A stretch of 6,612 nucleotides of DNA from an uncultured Fimbriimonadales bacterium (lineage in GTDB: Bacteria; Armatimonadota; Fimbriimonadia; Fimbriimonadales; GBS-DC): contig CALGZO010000295.1 in NCBI GenBank assembly GCA_937934465.1, forward strand, positions 1-6,612, given 5' to 3'. This document shows, piece by piece, positions 1 to 5,251 of this stretch. Numbering within the stretch: the first letter of the stretch is position 1; each line of letters starts with the position of its first letter. The translations under genes were made by a program, and so were the position numbers. A model generated the notes under the pieces. That model was not told the origin of the DNA. It saw only the letters and a list, made by a program, of their open reading frames with translations, and did no database searches.

Positions 1-410
1 CCCATCACCTGCACATGCACTGTGCGGGTGCGCGGGCGCGTGTCGAAATCGATAAGCACAATCTGTTGCCATGCGCCGAGCGTCATTCGTCCGCCGACGA
101 TGGGCACAGTGAGCGAGGGACCAATCAGCGAGGCGCGGATATGCGCGTGCCCGTTGTCGTCGTGCCAGCGCGCTTCGTGGGCGTAGGGCGCGTCGCGCGG
201 CGCGAGACGCTCCAGAGCCGTCCGCATATCTTGGACAAGCCCAGGTTCGAACTCGATGGTCGTAATCGCGGCGGTGGAGCCAACGACGAACACCACAGCC
301 ACGCCGTTCACCACACCGCTCTCTAAGATTGCCTGCTCCACGCCGCCTGTAATATCGTGCATATCGTCGTTGCCGCGCGTGGCAACGGTAAACCGCCCTG
401 AGTAGACCAT
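1..410 (-). CDS. YjbQ / UPF0047 family protein (C-terminal end cut by window)
   Basis: Reading down from an ATG at 410 gives 136 complete codons before the window edge. UPF0047 (E. coli YjbQ) proteins are about 138 residues long, so only the last few residues and the stop should be missing. Family landmarks visible are GSTAAITTIEFEPGL at about residues 44-58, the histidine cluster HDDNGHAH at 83-90, and the closing strand GAWQQIVLIDFD at 112-123, followed by an Arg-rich turn and VHVQVM. Members are small cytosolic trimeric proteins; E. coli YjbQ has been credited with weak thiamine-phosphate synthase activity, but the physiological role is unsettled. The gene lies downstream of clpX on the same strand, separated by a perfect hairpin, so it is probably a separate transcription unit. 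There is no Shine-Dalgarno before the ATG. Family assignment is confident; function is not. Confidence 0.88.
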   Translation of the reverse strand, partial: MVYSGRFTVATRGNDDMHDITGGVEQAILESGVVNGVAVVFVVGSTAAITTIEFEPGLVQDMRTALERLAPRDAPYAHEARWHDDNGHAHIRASLIGPSLTVPIVGGRMTLGAWQQIVLIDFDTRPRTRTVHVQVM

Positions 411-417
411 CGTGGGA

Positions 418-423
418 ATTGTA
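418..423 (-). promoter_or_regulatory. Possible -10 box of a leaderless yjbQ-type transcript
   Basis: On the minus strand TACAAT (five of six matches to TATAAT) ends 7 bases before the ATG at 410. Transcription would then begin at or next to the start codon. No purine-rich Shine-Dalgarno occurs at a workable distance; the nearest AGG is about 13 bases away. No convincing -35 hexamer is visible 16-18 bases upstream. The leaderless reading is an inference. Confidence 0.35.
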
Positions 424-448
424 CCTGAAGAATAGCCCCTCTCCTCTG

Positions 449-475
449 GGTTCCCCCTGCTGCGTAGGGGGAACC
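449..475. repeat. Perfect 10-bp inverted repeat between clpX and yjbQ gene; possible terminator
   Basis: The left arm GGTTCCCCCT (449-458) and right arm AGGGGGAACC (466-475) are exact reverse complements around a 7-base loop. The element lies 39 bases past the clpX stop and 38 bases before the yjbQ-type start, where a terminator for the tRNA-tig-clpP-clpX unit would be expected. No T-run follows on either strand, so it is not a classical intrinsic terminator. It may instead be a dispersed hairpin element: its loop region (CCTACGCAG on the minus strand) recurs in another hairpin at 4251-4273. Confidence 0.6.
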
Positions 476-514
476 GTTCTCACGCAAGTGTGGGTGGACA
501 ATAGCGCCTTTGGG

Positions 515-1777
515 CTATGACGCGCGCTGGATGTCCTCTTGGGTCAGTACCTGCGGGTCTTTGCGCTCGGTTACGGTCTCTTCTGTGATGACAACGCGCT
601 TGATGTTGGGGTTGGAGGGCGCTTCGTACATCACATTGAGCATGATTTCTTCGAGGATGGCTCGCAGGGCGCGTGCGCCAGTGCCGCGTCGGATGGCTTC
701 ACGGGCGATGGCTCTGAGCGCGCCTTCCTGAACCACCAGCTCCACGCCGTCGAGCTCGAAGAACTTCTGGTACTGGCGCACCAGCGCGTTTTTGGGTTCC
801 ACCAAGATTCGCGCGAGCGTCGCCTCGTCCAGCGCTTCTAAGGTCGCCACCACAGGCAGGCGTCCAATGAACTCTGGGATCATCCCGAACTTGAGCAGGT
901 CTTCAGGCATCACATGTTGCAACAGGTCGCCCACCTGTCGCTTGCGTTTGCTTTCGGGGTTGGAGCGGAAGCCCATCGTCTGGTCGGTGAGGCGTCGCTC
1001 GATGATTCTTTCCAGCCCATCGAACGCGCCGCCGCAGATGAACAGGATGTTGGAGGTATCGATCTGGATGAACTCTTGGTGGGGGTGCTTGCGCCCGCCT
1101 TGGGGAGGCACATTGGCAACAGTGCCCTCCAAGATTTTGAGCAACGCCTGTTGCACGCCCTCGCCCGACACATCGCGCGTGATGGATGGGTTGTCGGATT
1201 TACGGGCGATTTTGTCGATTTCGTCGATGTAGATGATGCCGCGCTCGGCGGCTTTGATGTCCATATCTGCGGCTTGGACGATGCGCAGTAGGATGTTCTC
1301 CACATCCTCGCCCACATAGCCCGCTTCCGTGAGCGCGGTGGCGTCGGCAATCGCGAACGGCACATTCAGGATTCGCGCGAGGGTCTGCGCCAGCAGGGTC
1401 TTGCCGCTGCCAGTGGGACCAATCAGCAGAATGTTGCTTTTTTGAAGCTCCACATCGCTGCCCGCGCCTGCCTTGACGCGCTTGTAGTGGTTGTAGACCG
1501 CCACAGAAAGCACACGCTTCGCGCGCTCCTGACCCACCACATATTGGTTCAGCACGCGGTAGATGTCTTTCGGTTTGGGCACGGTATCGACCGAGCCGAT
1601 GGGGTGTGAGACAGGCGATGCGCCCCCCTGCTCTGTCTTGAGGATGTCATTCGCCAGCTTCACGCAGTCGGCGCAGACCCCCCCGTACATGCCCAGAATA
1701 AGCTTGCGCACCTGCTCCCGCGACTTGCCGCACAGCACACACCGATCAGTCATGCGAGTATCGTTCATTCGAGCCAC
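515..1777 (-). CDS. clpX: ATP-dependent Clp protease ATP-binding subunit ClpX
   Basis: This is the hexameric AAA+ unfoldase that recognises tagged or folded proteins, unfolds them with ATP and threads them into ClpP in the cytosol. I chose a GTG start at 1777, six bases after AGGAGG, giving 420 residues; the family is usually about 410-425. Numbered from that start, the zinc-binding domain has C13, C16, C35 and C38. The Walker A motif GPTGSGKT is at 120-127, the GYVG pore loop at 153-156, and Walker B IIYIDE ends at D185-E186. The RKH pore loop is at 229-231, the arginine-finger region EFIGRLP contains R306, and sensor 2 GTGAR contains R369. The ClpP-docking loop reads MGF (268-270) where E. 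coli has IGF. The gene follows clpP directly, with its Shine-Dalgarno abutting the clpP stop, so co-transcription and translational coupling are likely. All key residues are present. Confidence 0.98.
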   Translation of the reverse strand: MARMNDTRMTDRCVLCGKSREQVRKLILGMYGGVCADCVKLANDILKTEQGGASPVSHPIGSVDTVPKPKDIYRVLNQYVVGQERAKRVLSVAVYNHYKRVKAGAGSDVELQKSNILLIGPTGSGKTLLAQTLARILNVPFAIADATALTEAGYVGEDVENILLRIVQAADMDIKAAERGIIYIDEIDKIARKSDNPSITRDVSGEGVQQALLKILEGTVANVPPQGGRKHPHQEFIQIDTSNILFICGGAFDGLERIIERRLTDQTMGFRSNPESKRKRQVGDLLQHVMPEDLLKFGMIPEFIGRLPVVATLEALDEATLARILVEPKNALVRQYQKFFELDGVELVVQEGALRAIAREAIRRGTGARALRAILEEIMLNVMYEAPSNPNIKRVVITEETVTERKDPQVLTQEDIQRAS

Positions 1778-1783
1778 TGGCAA

Positions 1784-1789
1784 CCTCCT
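1784..1789 (-). promoter_or_regulatory. Shine-Dalgarno that fixes a GTG start for clpX
   Basis: AGGAGG on the minus strand begins one base after the clpP stop codon TAA (1791-1793). It directly touches an in-frame TTG at 1783, too close to be used. It is 6 bases from GTG at 1777 and 15 bases from ATG at 1768. The GTG is therefore the best-placed start, and automated calls at 1783 or 1768 are less likely. Confidence 0.75.
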
Positions 1790-1790
1790 A

Positions 1791-2393
1791 TTAGCGACCG
1801 CTGCGGTCTAAGACATGATCGATTATTCCATACTCTTTCGCCTCTTGGGCGGACATGAAGTAGTCGCGGGCGGTATCTTGTTCCACGCGCTCGATGGGCT
1901 GTCCCGTGTGTTTGTGGAGGATGTTGTTGAGGATATCTTTGTAGCGCAGCACCTCACGGGCTTGGATTTCGATATCGAGCGCGGTGCCTTGGAACCCTGC
2001 GTGGACTTGGTGGATCATGATGCGTGCGTGGGGCAAGGCGTAGCGTTTGCCAGCGGCGCCCCCAGCGAGCAGCACCGCCCCCATGCTCGCGGCTTGCCCG
2101 ATGCAGATGGTGGCGACATCGGGACGAATCATCTGCATCGTGTCGTAGATGGCTAAGCCTGCGCTCACCACCCCGCCGGGCGAGTTGATATACATATCGA
2201 TGTCTTTATCGGGGTCTTCTTTCTCCAAGAAGAGAAGCGACGCCACGATGAGGTTCGCTATATCGTCGTTGATGGGCGTGCCCACGAACACGATGCGGTC
2301 TTTGAGCAGGCGCGAGTAGATATCGTAGGCGCGCTCGCCGCGCGCGGTCTGCTCAACCACCATCGGAATCAATTGATTTTTCCAGTTGCTCAT
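1791..2393 (-). CDS. clpP: ATP-dependent Clp protease proteolytic subunit ClpP
   Basis: ClpP is the serine peptidase that forms the double-ring 14-mer chamber of ClpXP and degrades polypeptides fed in by ClpX. The 200-residue length is normal. The catalytic triad is intact: Ser103 in GQAASMGA, His128 in ARIMIHQ and Asp177 in DTARDYF. The N-terminal family block LIPMVVEQTARGERAYDIYSR starts near residue 8, so the propeptide is very short. The INSPGG oxyanion-hole segment is at 70-74. The ATG at 2393 has GGTAGGAG seven bases upstream, and the tig stop codon lies only two bases before the ATG. ClpP is thus in a tight tig-clpP-clpX operon, an arrangement common in bacteria. Nothing in the protein is unusual. 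Confidence 0.98.
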   Translation of the reverse strand: MSNWKNQLIPMVVEQTARGERAYDIYSRLLKDRIVFVGTPINDDIANLIVASLLFLEKEDPDKDIDMYINSPGGVVSAGLAIYDTMQMIRPDVATICIGQAASMGAVLLAGGAAGKRYALPHARIMIHQVHAGFQGTALDIEIQAREVLRYKDILNNILHKHTGQPIERVEQDTARDYFMSAQEAKEYGIIDHVLDRSGR

Positions 2394-2395
2394 AG

Positions 2396-3703
2396 TTAGG
2401 CTCCTACCTCTGTATTTTGGACGATTGCCATCAGTTTTTGGAGCGCACGCTCGATGCGCAGTTCTTGGCGCACGCGATTGCGGAATTCGGGGTCTTCCAG
2501 CAGGCGCACGCGCTGCGCGGGGTCTTCAATAGTTTCCAGCATCGTGCGCACGACGGCATCGACCTCTGTGTCATTGACTTCGATGCCTTCTCGGTCGGCG
2601 ATAGCCATAAGGATATAGGTGTTCTGCAGGCGGGTGATGCCACGCTCGCGCAGTTGTTCGAGGATTTGCTGTTGTGTCATGCCCGACTGTTGCATGAACA
2701 TTTCGGGGGTCATGCCGTTGGCTTGGAGTTCTTCGGCGAAGTCGCGGGCTTCCTCGCGCAGTTGGTCTTCGATGACGACTTCGGGCATATGCACAGTGCT
2801 GCGTTCGCGCAGGGCTGCCAGTGCTTGCGCCTGGGCTTGTTCTTGGAGGTAGTTTATCTTCTGCGCAGTGATGCGTTCGCGCAGCTGCTCGCGCATCTCG
2901 TTCAGGTCGGTGTATTGCATGCTCTGGGCGAAGGCGTCGTCGATATTGGGGTACACAGGTGTATGCACGCGCTGCAGTTCCACCGCGACATGTAGGGTCT
3001 TGCCTGCGAGTTCGGGGTCGTCGAAAGTTTCGGGGAAGGTAAGCGTTGCCTCTTTGGTCTCGCCCTCGCGCATGCCCGATAGCAGGTTATCGAGTTCGCC
3101 GAAGGTTTTGCCCAGCGTCACCAAGTAGCGATTGGGTTTTGCGTCTTCGGCTTCCAGCGACTTGATTGCGATGACGAGTCGGTCGTCAGGTTGGGCGGCG
3201 CGGTCGGGCGCGTGCTGCAAGCGCATCATCTGCTCGCGAATCGACTCCAGCGCTTGGTCGACCTCTTCATCGGTGGTCTCCTGTGGGGGGATGGGGAAGC
3301 GCAGGTCGTGATATTCGCCCAGCGGCTCCACCTTGGGGCGCAGGGGCACGGTGACTTTGAAGCGGAACGGCTCGCCCTCTTGGAGCCGTTCGATTTCGAC
3401 GCGCGGCGCGCGGTAAGGCTCTAACTGCTCGTGTTGCAGGGCTTTGGGCACGAATTCTTCCATCATTAGTTCGCCTACGGCGCGGCGCAGTTGCTCATCG
3501 GGGATGAGGCGGCGGACAGCGCTGATTGGGGCTTGTCCTGGTCGAAAGCCGGGCACGCGCACGCTTTTGCCGAATAGTCGCACCGCGCGTTCGAACATGC
3601 GCTGGGTGGTCGGCGCGTCGACTTCGACGGTGAGTTGCACAGTCGCGGGCGCAGGCTCCTCGCGACTTAGGATTTGAAAGGATTGGATGGGCTGTGCTTG
3701 CAT
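2396..3703 (-). CDS. tig: Trigger factor, ribosome-associated chaperone and peptidyl-prolyl isomerase
   Basis: Trigger factor binds the ribosomal exit tunnel and shields nascent chains. The 435 residues match the family length (about 430-450). The N-terminal ribosome-binding domain (about 1-130) contains the docking signature GFRPGQAP at 52-59. A FKBP-like prolyl isomerase domain occupies about 165-248, followed by the helical SurA-like chaperone arms (about 260-425), rich in Gln, Glu and Arg. The start is the ATG at 3703, with GAGG seven bases upstream. An in-frame upstream extension to 3769 exists, but it runs back through the tRNA-Gly gene and should not be annotated. The gene begins only 21 bases after tRNA-Gly with no terminator between them, so tRNA processing probably generates its mRNA 5' end. 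clpP follows with a two-base gap. Confidence 0.97.
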   Translation of the reverse strand: MQAQPIQSFQILSREEPAPATVQLTVEVDAPTTQRMFERAVRLFGKSVRVPGFRPGQAPISAVRRLIPDEQLRRAVGELMMEEFVPKALQHEQLEPYRAPRVEIERLQEGEPFRFKVTVPLRPKVEPLGEYHDLRFPIPPQETTDEEVDQALESIREQMMRLQHAPDRAAQPDDRLVIAIKSLEAEDAKPNRYLVTLGKTFGELDNLLSGMREGETKEATLTFPETFDDPELAGKTLHVAVELQRVHTPVYPNIDDAFAQSMQYTDLNEMREQLRERITAQKINYLQEQAQAQALAALRERSTVHMPEVVIEDQLREEARDFAEELQANGMTPEMFMQQSGMTQQQILEQLRERGITRLQNTYILMAIADREGIEVNDTEVDAVVRTMLETIEDPAQRVRLLEDPEFRNRVRQELRIERALQKLMAIVQNTEVGA

Positions 3704-3724
3704 GATGACGCCTCTATATGAGAA

Positions 3725-3799
3725 TGGAGCGGGAGACGGGATTCGAACCCGCGACCCTCTCGTTGGCAACGAGATGCTCTACCACTGAGCTACTCCCGC
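3725..3799 (-). tRNA. tRNA-Gly(GCC)
   Basis: The minus strand folds into a full cloverleaf. The acceptor pair is GCGGGAG/CTCCCGC, the D-arm GCTC...GAGC, and the anticodon stem TCTCG/CGAGA carries loop TTGCCAA (anticodon GCC, codons GGC and GGU). The T-loop is GTTCGAATC. The discriminator is U, as usual for bacterial tRNA-Gly, and CCA is encoded (3725-3727). It is the last tRNA of the cluster and lies 21 bases before tig. Confidence 0.97.
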
Positions 3800-3808
3800 A
3801 CATCATTA

Positions 3809-3814
3809 ATTATA
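3809..3814 (-). promoter_or_regulatory. Possible internal -10 box before tRNA-Gly and tig
   Basis: The 15-base spacer between tRNA-Leu CCA and tRNA-Gly (and its edges) is AT-rich and contains a perfect TATAAT on the minus strand, 9 bases before the tRNA-Gly 5' end. The -35 position falls inside the tRNA-Leu acceptor and T-arm, where I see no TTGACA-like hexamer at 16-18 bases. If used, it would give tRNA-Gly and tig-clpP-clpX an extra promoter independent of the upstream tRNAs. Confidence 0.35.
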
Positions 3815-3822
3815 CCCGATTT

Positions 3823-3907
3823 TGGTGGGCGAGGGGAGACTCGAACTCCCACGGGCAGTGCCCACCAGATCCTAAGTCTGGCGTGTCTACCATTCCACCA
3901 CTCGCCC
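3823..3907 (-). tRNA. tRNA-Leu(UAG)
   Basis: This is a class II tRNA of 85 bases with a long variable arm (GTGGGCACTGCCCGT region). The acceptor is GGGCGAG/CTCGCCC. The anticodon stem CCAGA/TCTGG carries loop CTTAGGA, giving anticodon UAG, which reads CUN leucine codons, mainly CUA and CUG. The T-loop is GTTCGAGTC, the discriminator A, and CCA is encoded at 3823-3825. Confidence 0.96.
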
Positions 3908-3913
3908 GCGTGG

Positions 3914-3988
3914 TGGTGCCGAGGGGCGGATTCGAACCGCCGACACCCGGATTTTCAGTCCAGTGCTCTACCTCTGAGCTACCTCGGC
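3914..3988 (-). tRNA. tRNA-Phe(GAA)
   Basis: The acceptor is GCCGAGG/CCTCGGC. The anticodon stem CTGGA/TCCGG contains one T-G wobble pair, and loop CTGAAAA gives anticodon GAA. The T-loop is GTTCGAATC, the discriminator A, and CCA is encoded at 3914-3916. Only six bases separate it from tRNA-Leu. Confidence 0.97.
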
Positions 3989-3989
3989 A

Positions 3990-4067
3990 TGGCGGGGCTG
4001 ACGGGACTTGAACCCGCGACCTCTAGCGTGACAGGCTAGCGCTCTGACCTGGCTGAGCTACAGCCCC
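3990..4067 (-). tRNA. tRNA-Asp(GUC)
   Basis: The acceptor is GGGGCTG/CAGCCCC. The anticodon stem CTAGC/GCTAG has loop CTGTCAC, giving anticodon GUC. The T-loop is GTTCAAGTC. The discriminator is G, the aspartate identity base, and CCA is encoded at 3990-3992. A single base separates its CCA from the 5' end of tRNA-Phe, so separate promoters are impossible and RNase processing of a shared precursor is required. Confidence 0.97.
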
Positions 4068-4082
4068 ACTTTGTGCGCTCGC

Positions 4083-4158
4083 TGGTGGGCGAAGCAGGGC
4101 TCGAACCTGCGACCTCTTCCTTGTAAGGGAAGCGCTCTCCCAGCTGAGCTATTCGCCC
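4083..4158 (-). tRNA. tRNA-Val(UAC)
   Basis: This is the first tRNA of the cluster. The acceptor is GGGCGAA/TTCGCCC. The anticodon stem CTTCC/GGAAG has loop CTTACAA, giving anticodon UAC for valine. The T-loop is GTTCGAGCC, the discriminator A, and CCA is encoded at 4083-4085. A strong promoter lies about 20 bases upstream. Confidence 0.97.
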
Positions 4159-4177
4159 GATGTCTCAGGCGAGTTAT

Positions 4178-4208
4178 ATTATACCATATCCCTGTCCACC
4201 CTTGTCAA
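4178..4208 (-). promoter_or_regulatory. Promoter of the tRNA-tig-clpP-clpX unit
   Basis: On the minus strand a perfect TTGACA (4203-4208) is followed after 19 bases by a perfect TATAAT (4178-4183). TGG directly precedes the -10, matching the extended -10 pattern TGn. The spacer is longer than the 17-base optimum, which the extended -10 may offset. Transcription should start near 4171, about a dozen bases before tRNA-Val. Confidence 0.85.
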
Positions 4209-4250
4209 GGGGTTAAGAGGGTGTTCGAGAAATCACACTTACCCCCAATC

Positions 4251-4273
4251 CCTCTCCTACGCAGTGGAAGAGG
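4251..4273. repeat. Imperfect hairpin sharing its loop with the post-clpX hairpin
   Basis: CCTCT (4251-4255) pairs with AGAGG (4269-4273), with a mismatch and a further C-G pair inside. The loop region CCTACGCAG (4256-4264) is identical over nine bases to the loop region of the 449-475 hairpin read on the minus strand, although the stems differ. It may be a second copy of a dispersed hairpin family. Confidence 0.4.
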
Positions 4274-4387
4274 AAGTCTCCGTTGCAGTGCGCACGCGCA
4301 AAGCCCTATCTCCCAAAGCGCATAAGGGAACATCTTTTGAGTTTACACACAGTGTTGGGGCGTTTGTTGGACCCCCTCCCCAACCCC

Positions 4388-4416
4388 TTGACTTTTTGGC
4401 AGTTATGTGGTATAAT
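4388..4416 (+). promoter_or_regulatory. Sigma70-type promoter of the exported-protein cassette
   Basis: TTGACT (4388-4393), a 17-base spacer and a perfect TATAAT (4411-4416) form a near-consensus promoter. TGG immediately before the -10 adds an extended -10 element. Transcription should begin near 4423, leaving a leader of about 130 bases before the ATG at 4555. Like the divergent tRNA promoter, its -35 is preceded by CCCC and its -10 by TGG. Confidence 0.85.
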
Positions 4417-4422
4417 TTATAG

Positions 4423-4554
4423 TACCTTTGCAATCACCAGAATCATTCTGGTGTCATTCTGGTGCGTGAAGAATGCATGGTGAAGAATGCGTGACTTGTG
4501 GTGGTGTCAACACTGCCACGAAGTGCAGCTGCAAAAAAACACAAAGGAGGCTCT
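4423..4554 (+). promoter_or_regulatory. Long structured 5' leader with palindromes and direct repeats
   Basis: The leader begins with a perfect 9-bp palindrome, CACCAGAAT (4435-4443) and ATTCTGGTG (4445-4453), around a single base; this geometry suits a protein-binding operator better than an RNA stem. CATTCTGGTG occurs twice (4444-4453 and 4455-4464) and GTGAAGAATGC twice (4466-4476 and 4480-4490). An 8-bp stem with one bulged G follows: ACTTGTGG (4494-4501) with CCACGAAGT (4516-4524). Next come the palindrome TGCAGCTGCA (4524-4533), an A-run and a strong Shine-Dalgarno, AAAGGAGG (4543-4550). It matches no riboswitch class that I recognise. Operator or post-transcriptional control is an inference. 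Confidence 0.5.
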
Positions 4555-5247
4555 ATGCGATACAAGATAACTGTAGGGCTAGCGACCCTACTCATCGTAG
4601 GTGGTACCGCGCAAACTGCCGTACCCCATGAGACGCTCCGCAGCCTGTTGGGGCTGTCCATACTACGCCGTGCCTTTCAGTGGCATCGTACCGTTGCTGA
4701 GTACGATGCAGAATTTCGTCTGCTCGCCTACGACCCTCTGCTCCAAGACTACCGCCGCGAAATATTCGCTCTTTGGCTGAACCGAGATCTTTCACTGCTG
4801 TCTCAGTTAGCCATTCGTGCGGAAACATATGGGCAGAGCTATACTGCCTCGCCTGCTTTTGCCCAGTGGTGGGACGGTAATGAGTCCCACAGCCTCGAAC
4901 TGCCTACGAACCCGCTGGACCCCCAAGCGGTTTGGATAGGTCCCTTCGGCGATACGGCAGCAGGCGCGGCGACGCTGGATGCCAACTATAGGATTAGCGA
5001 CCTTTGGAGTCAGGATTTCGTACAGAATATCCAAGTCGCTCAGGGCGTTCACACCTTCCAAATCCGTAATCGCAGCAACGAGATAGAAACCCTAACCTAT
5101 CCCTACTGGGAAGTAAAAATCCGCACACAACGCTATGAAGTGATTGTGCGTGTGGGGAAGGAGACGCCCATCATTTTGTACTATAGCAAGTCCAAAGAAG
5201 GGCGTGTGTTTTGGGAGGAAACTTGGTACCCGCTTCGTTGGAGGTGA
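4555..5247 (+). CDS. Exported protein of unknown function (230 aa)
   Basis: I do not recognise this family. The ATG at 4555 follows AAAGGAGG by four bases. The N-terminus MRYK plus a hydrophobic stretch (about 5-17) and a GTAQTA segment forms a signal peptide, probably cleaved after residue 19 or 22. No other membrane segment is visible, so the mature protein should be exported and soluble. The first half (about 28-95) looks helical, with aromatic and acidic residues. The second half looks strand-rich, with many Trp and Tyr residues: WW at 105-106, a VWIGPFGD turn at 126-133, and a C-terminal block (about 181-229) of alternating hydrophobics. There is no cysteine, in contrast to the next gene. 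It is the first gene of a three-gene set; its stop overlaps the Shine-Dalgarno region of the second, implying coupling. GC content is lower than in the core genes. Confidence 0.85.
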   Translation: MRYKITVGLATLLIVGGTAQTAVPHETLRSLLGLSILRRAFQWHRTVAEYDAEFRLLAYDPLLQDYRREIFALWLNRDLSLLSQLAIRAETYGQSYTASPAFAQWWDGNESHSLELPTNPLDPQAVWIGPFGDTAAGAATLDANYRISDLWSQDFVQNIQVAQGVHTFQIRNRSNEIETLTYPYWEVKIRTQRYEVIVRVGKETPIILYYSKSKEGRVFWEETWYPLRWR

Positions 5248-5251
5248 AAGC

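Larger units (their letters stand above)
4159..4554. other. Gene-free divergent promoter region
   Basis: I see no credible gene in these roughly 400 bases. From left to right they hold the minus-strand tRNA promoter (4178-4208), a small hairpin with a loop shared with the one after clpX (4251-4273), and a stretch around 4274-4350 without recognisable signals. Two GTTGG repeats (4354-4358 and 4366-4370) follow, both able to pair with CCAAC at 4380-4384. Then come the plus-strand promoter (4388-4416) and the structured leader. ORFs crossing this region have no plausible Shine-Dalgarno and read antisense to tRNAs. Confidence 0.7.

Noticed and set aside
510..1365. Several ORFs overlapping clpX on both strands
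   Set aside because: They are shadows of the clpX coding frame, with no Shine-Dalgarno and no recognisable domain.
3704..3769. N-terminal extension of trigger factor by 22 codons
   Set aside because: The extension is the tRNA-Gly sequence read in frame; the ATG at 3703 has a well-spaced Shine-Dalgarno and fits family length.
3718..4011. Plus-strand ORF of 97 codons with ETGFEPATL-like and RGDSNSHG-like segments
   Set aside because: It reads antisense through tRNA-Gly, tRNA-Leu and tRNA-Phe; such peptides are a well-known artefact of conserved tRNA T-arms, not a protein.
4071..4325. Plus-strand ORF of 84 codons containing a QGSNLRPLPC-like segment
   Set aside because: Its first part is the antisense of tRNA-Val and the remainder is the gene-free promoter region; it has no Shine-Dalgarno.
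4435..4490. Short direct repeats resembling a CRISPR or iteron array
   Set aside because: There are only two copies of each repeat, spaced by 1 and 3 bases, with no regular spacers and no associated genes; they are better described as leader or operator repeats.
4498..4554. Longer start for the 230-residue exported protein
   Set aside because: It would place 19 charged residues before the signal peptide and ignore the strong AAAGGAGG at 4543-4550 in front of ATG 4555.
4602..4627. GGTAC/GTACC inverted repeat at the start of the first cassette gene
   Set aside because: It is a five-base stem with a long loop inside a signal-peptide coding region, likely chance.
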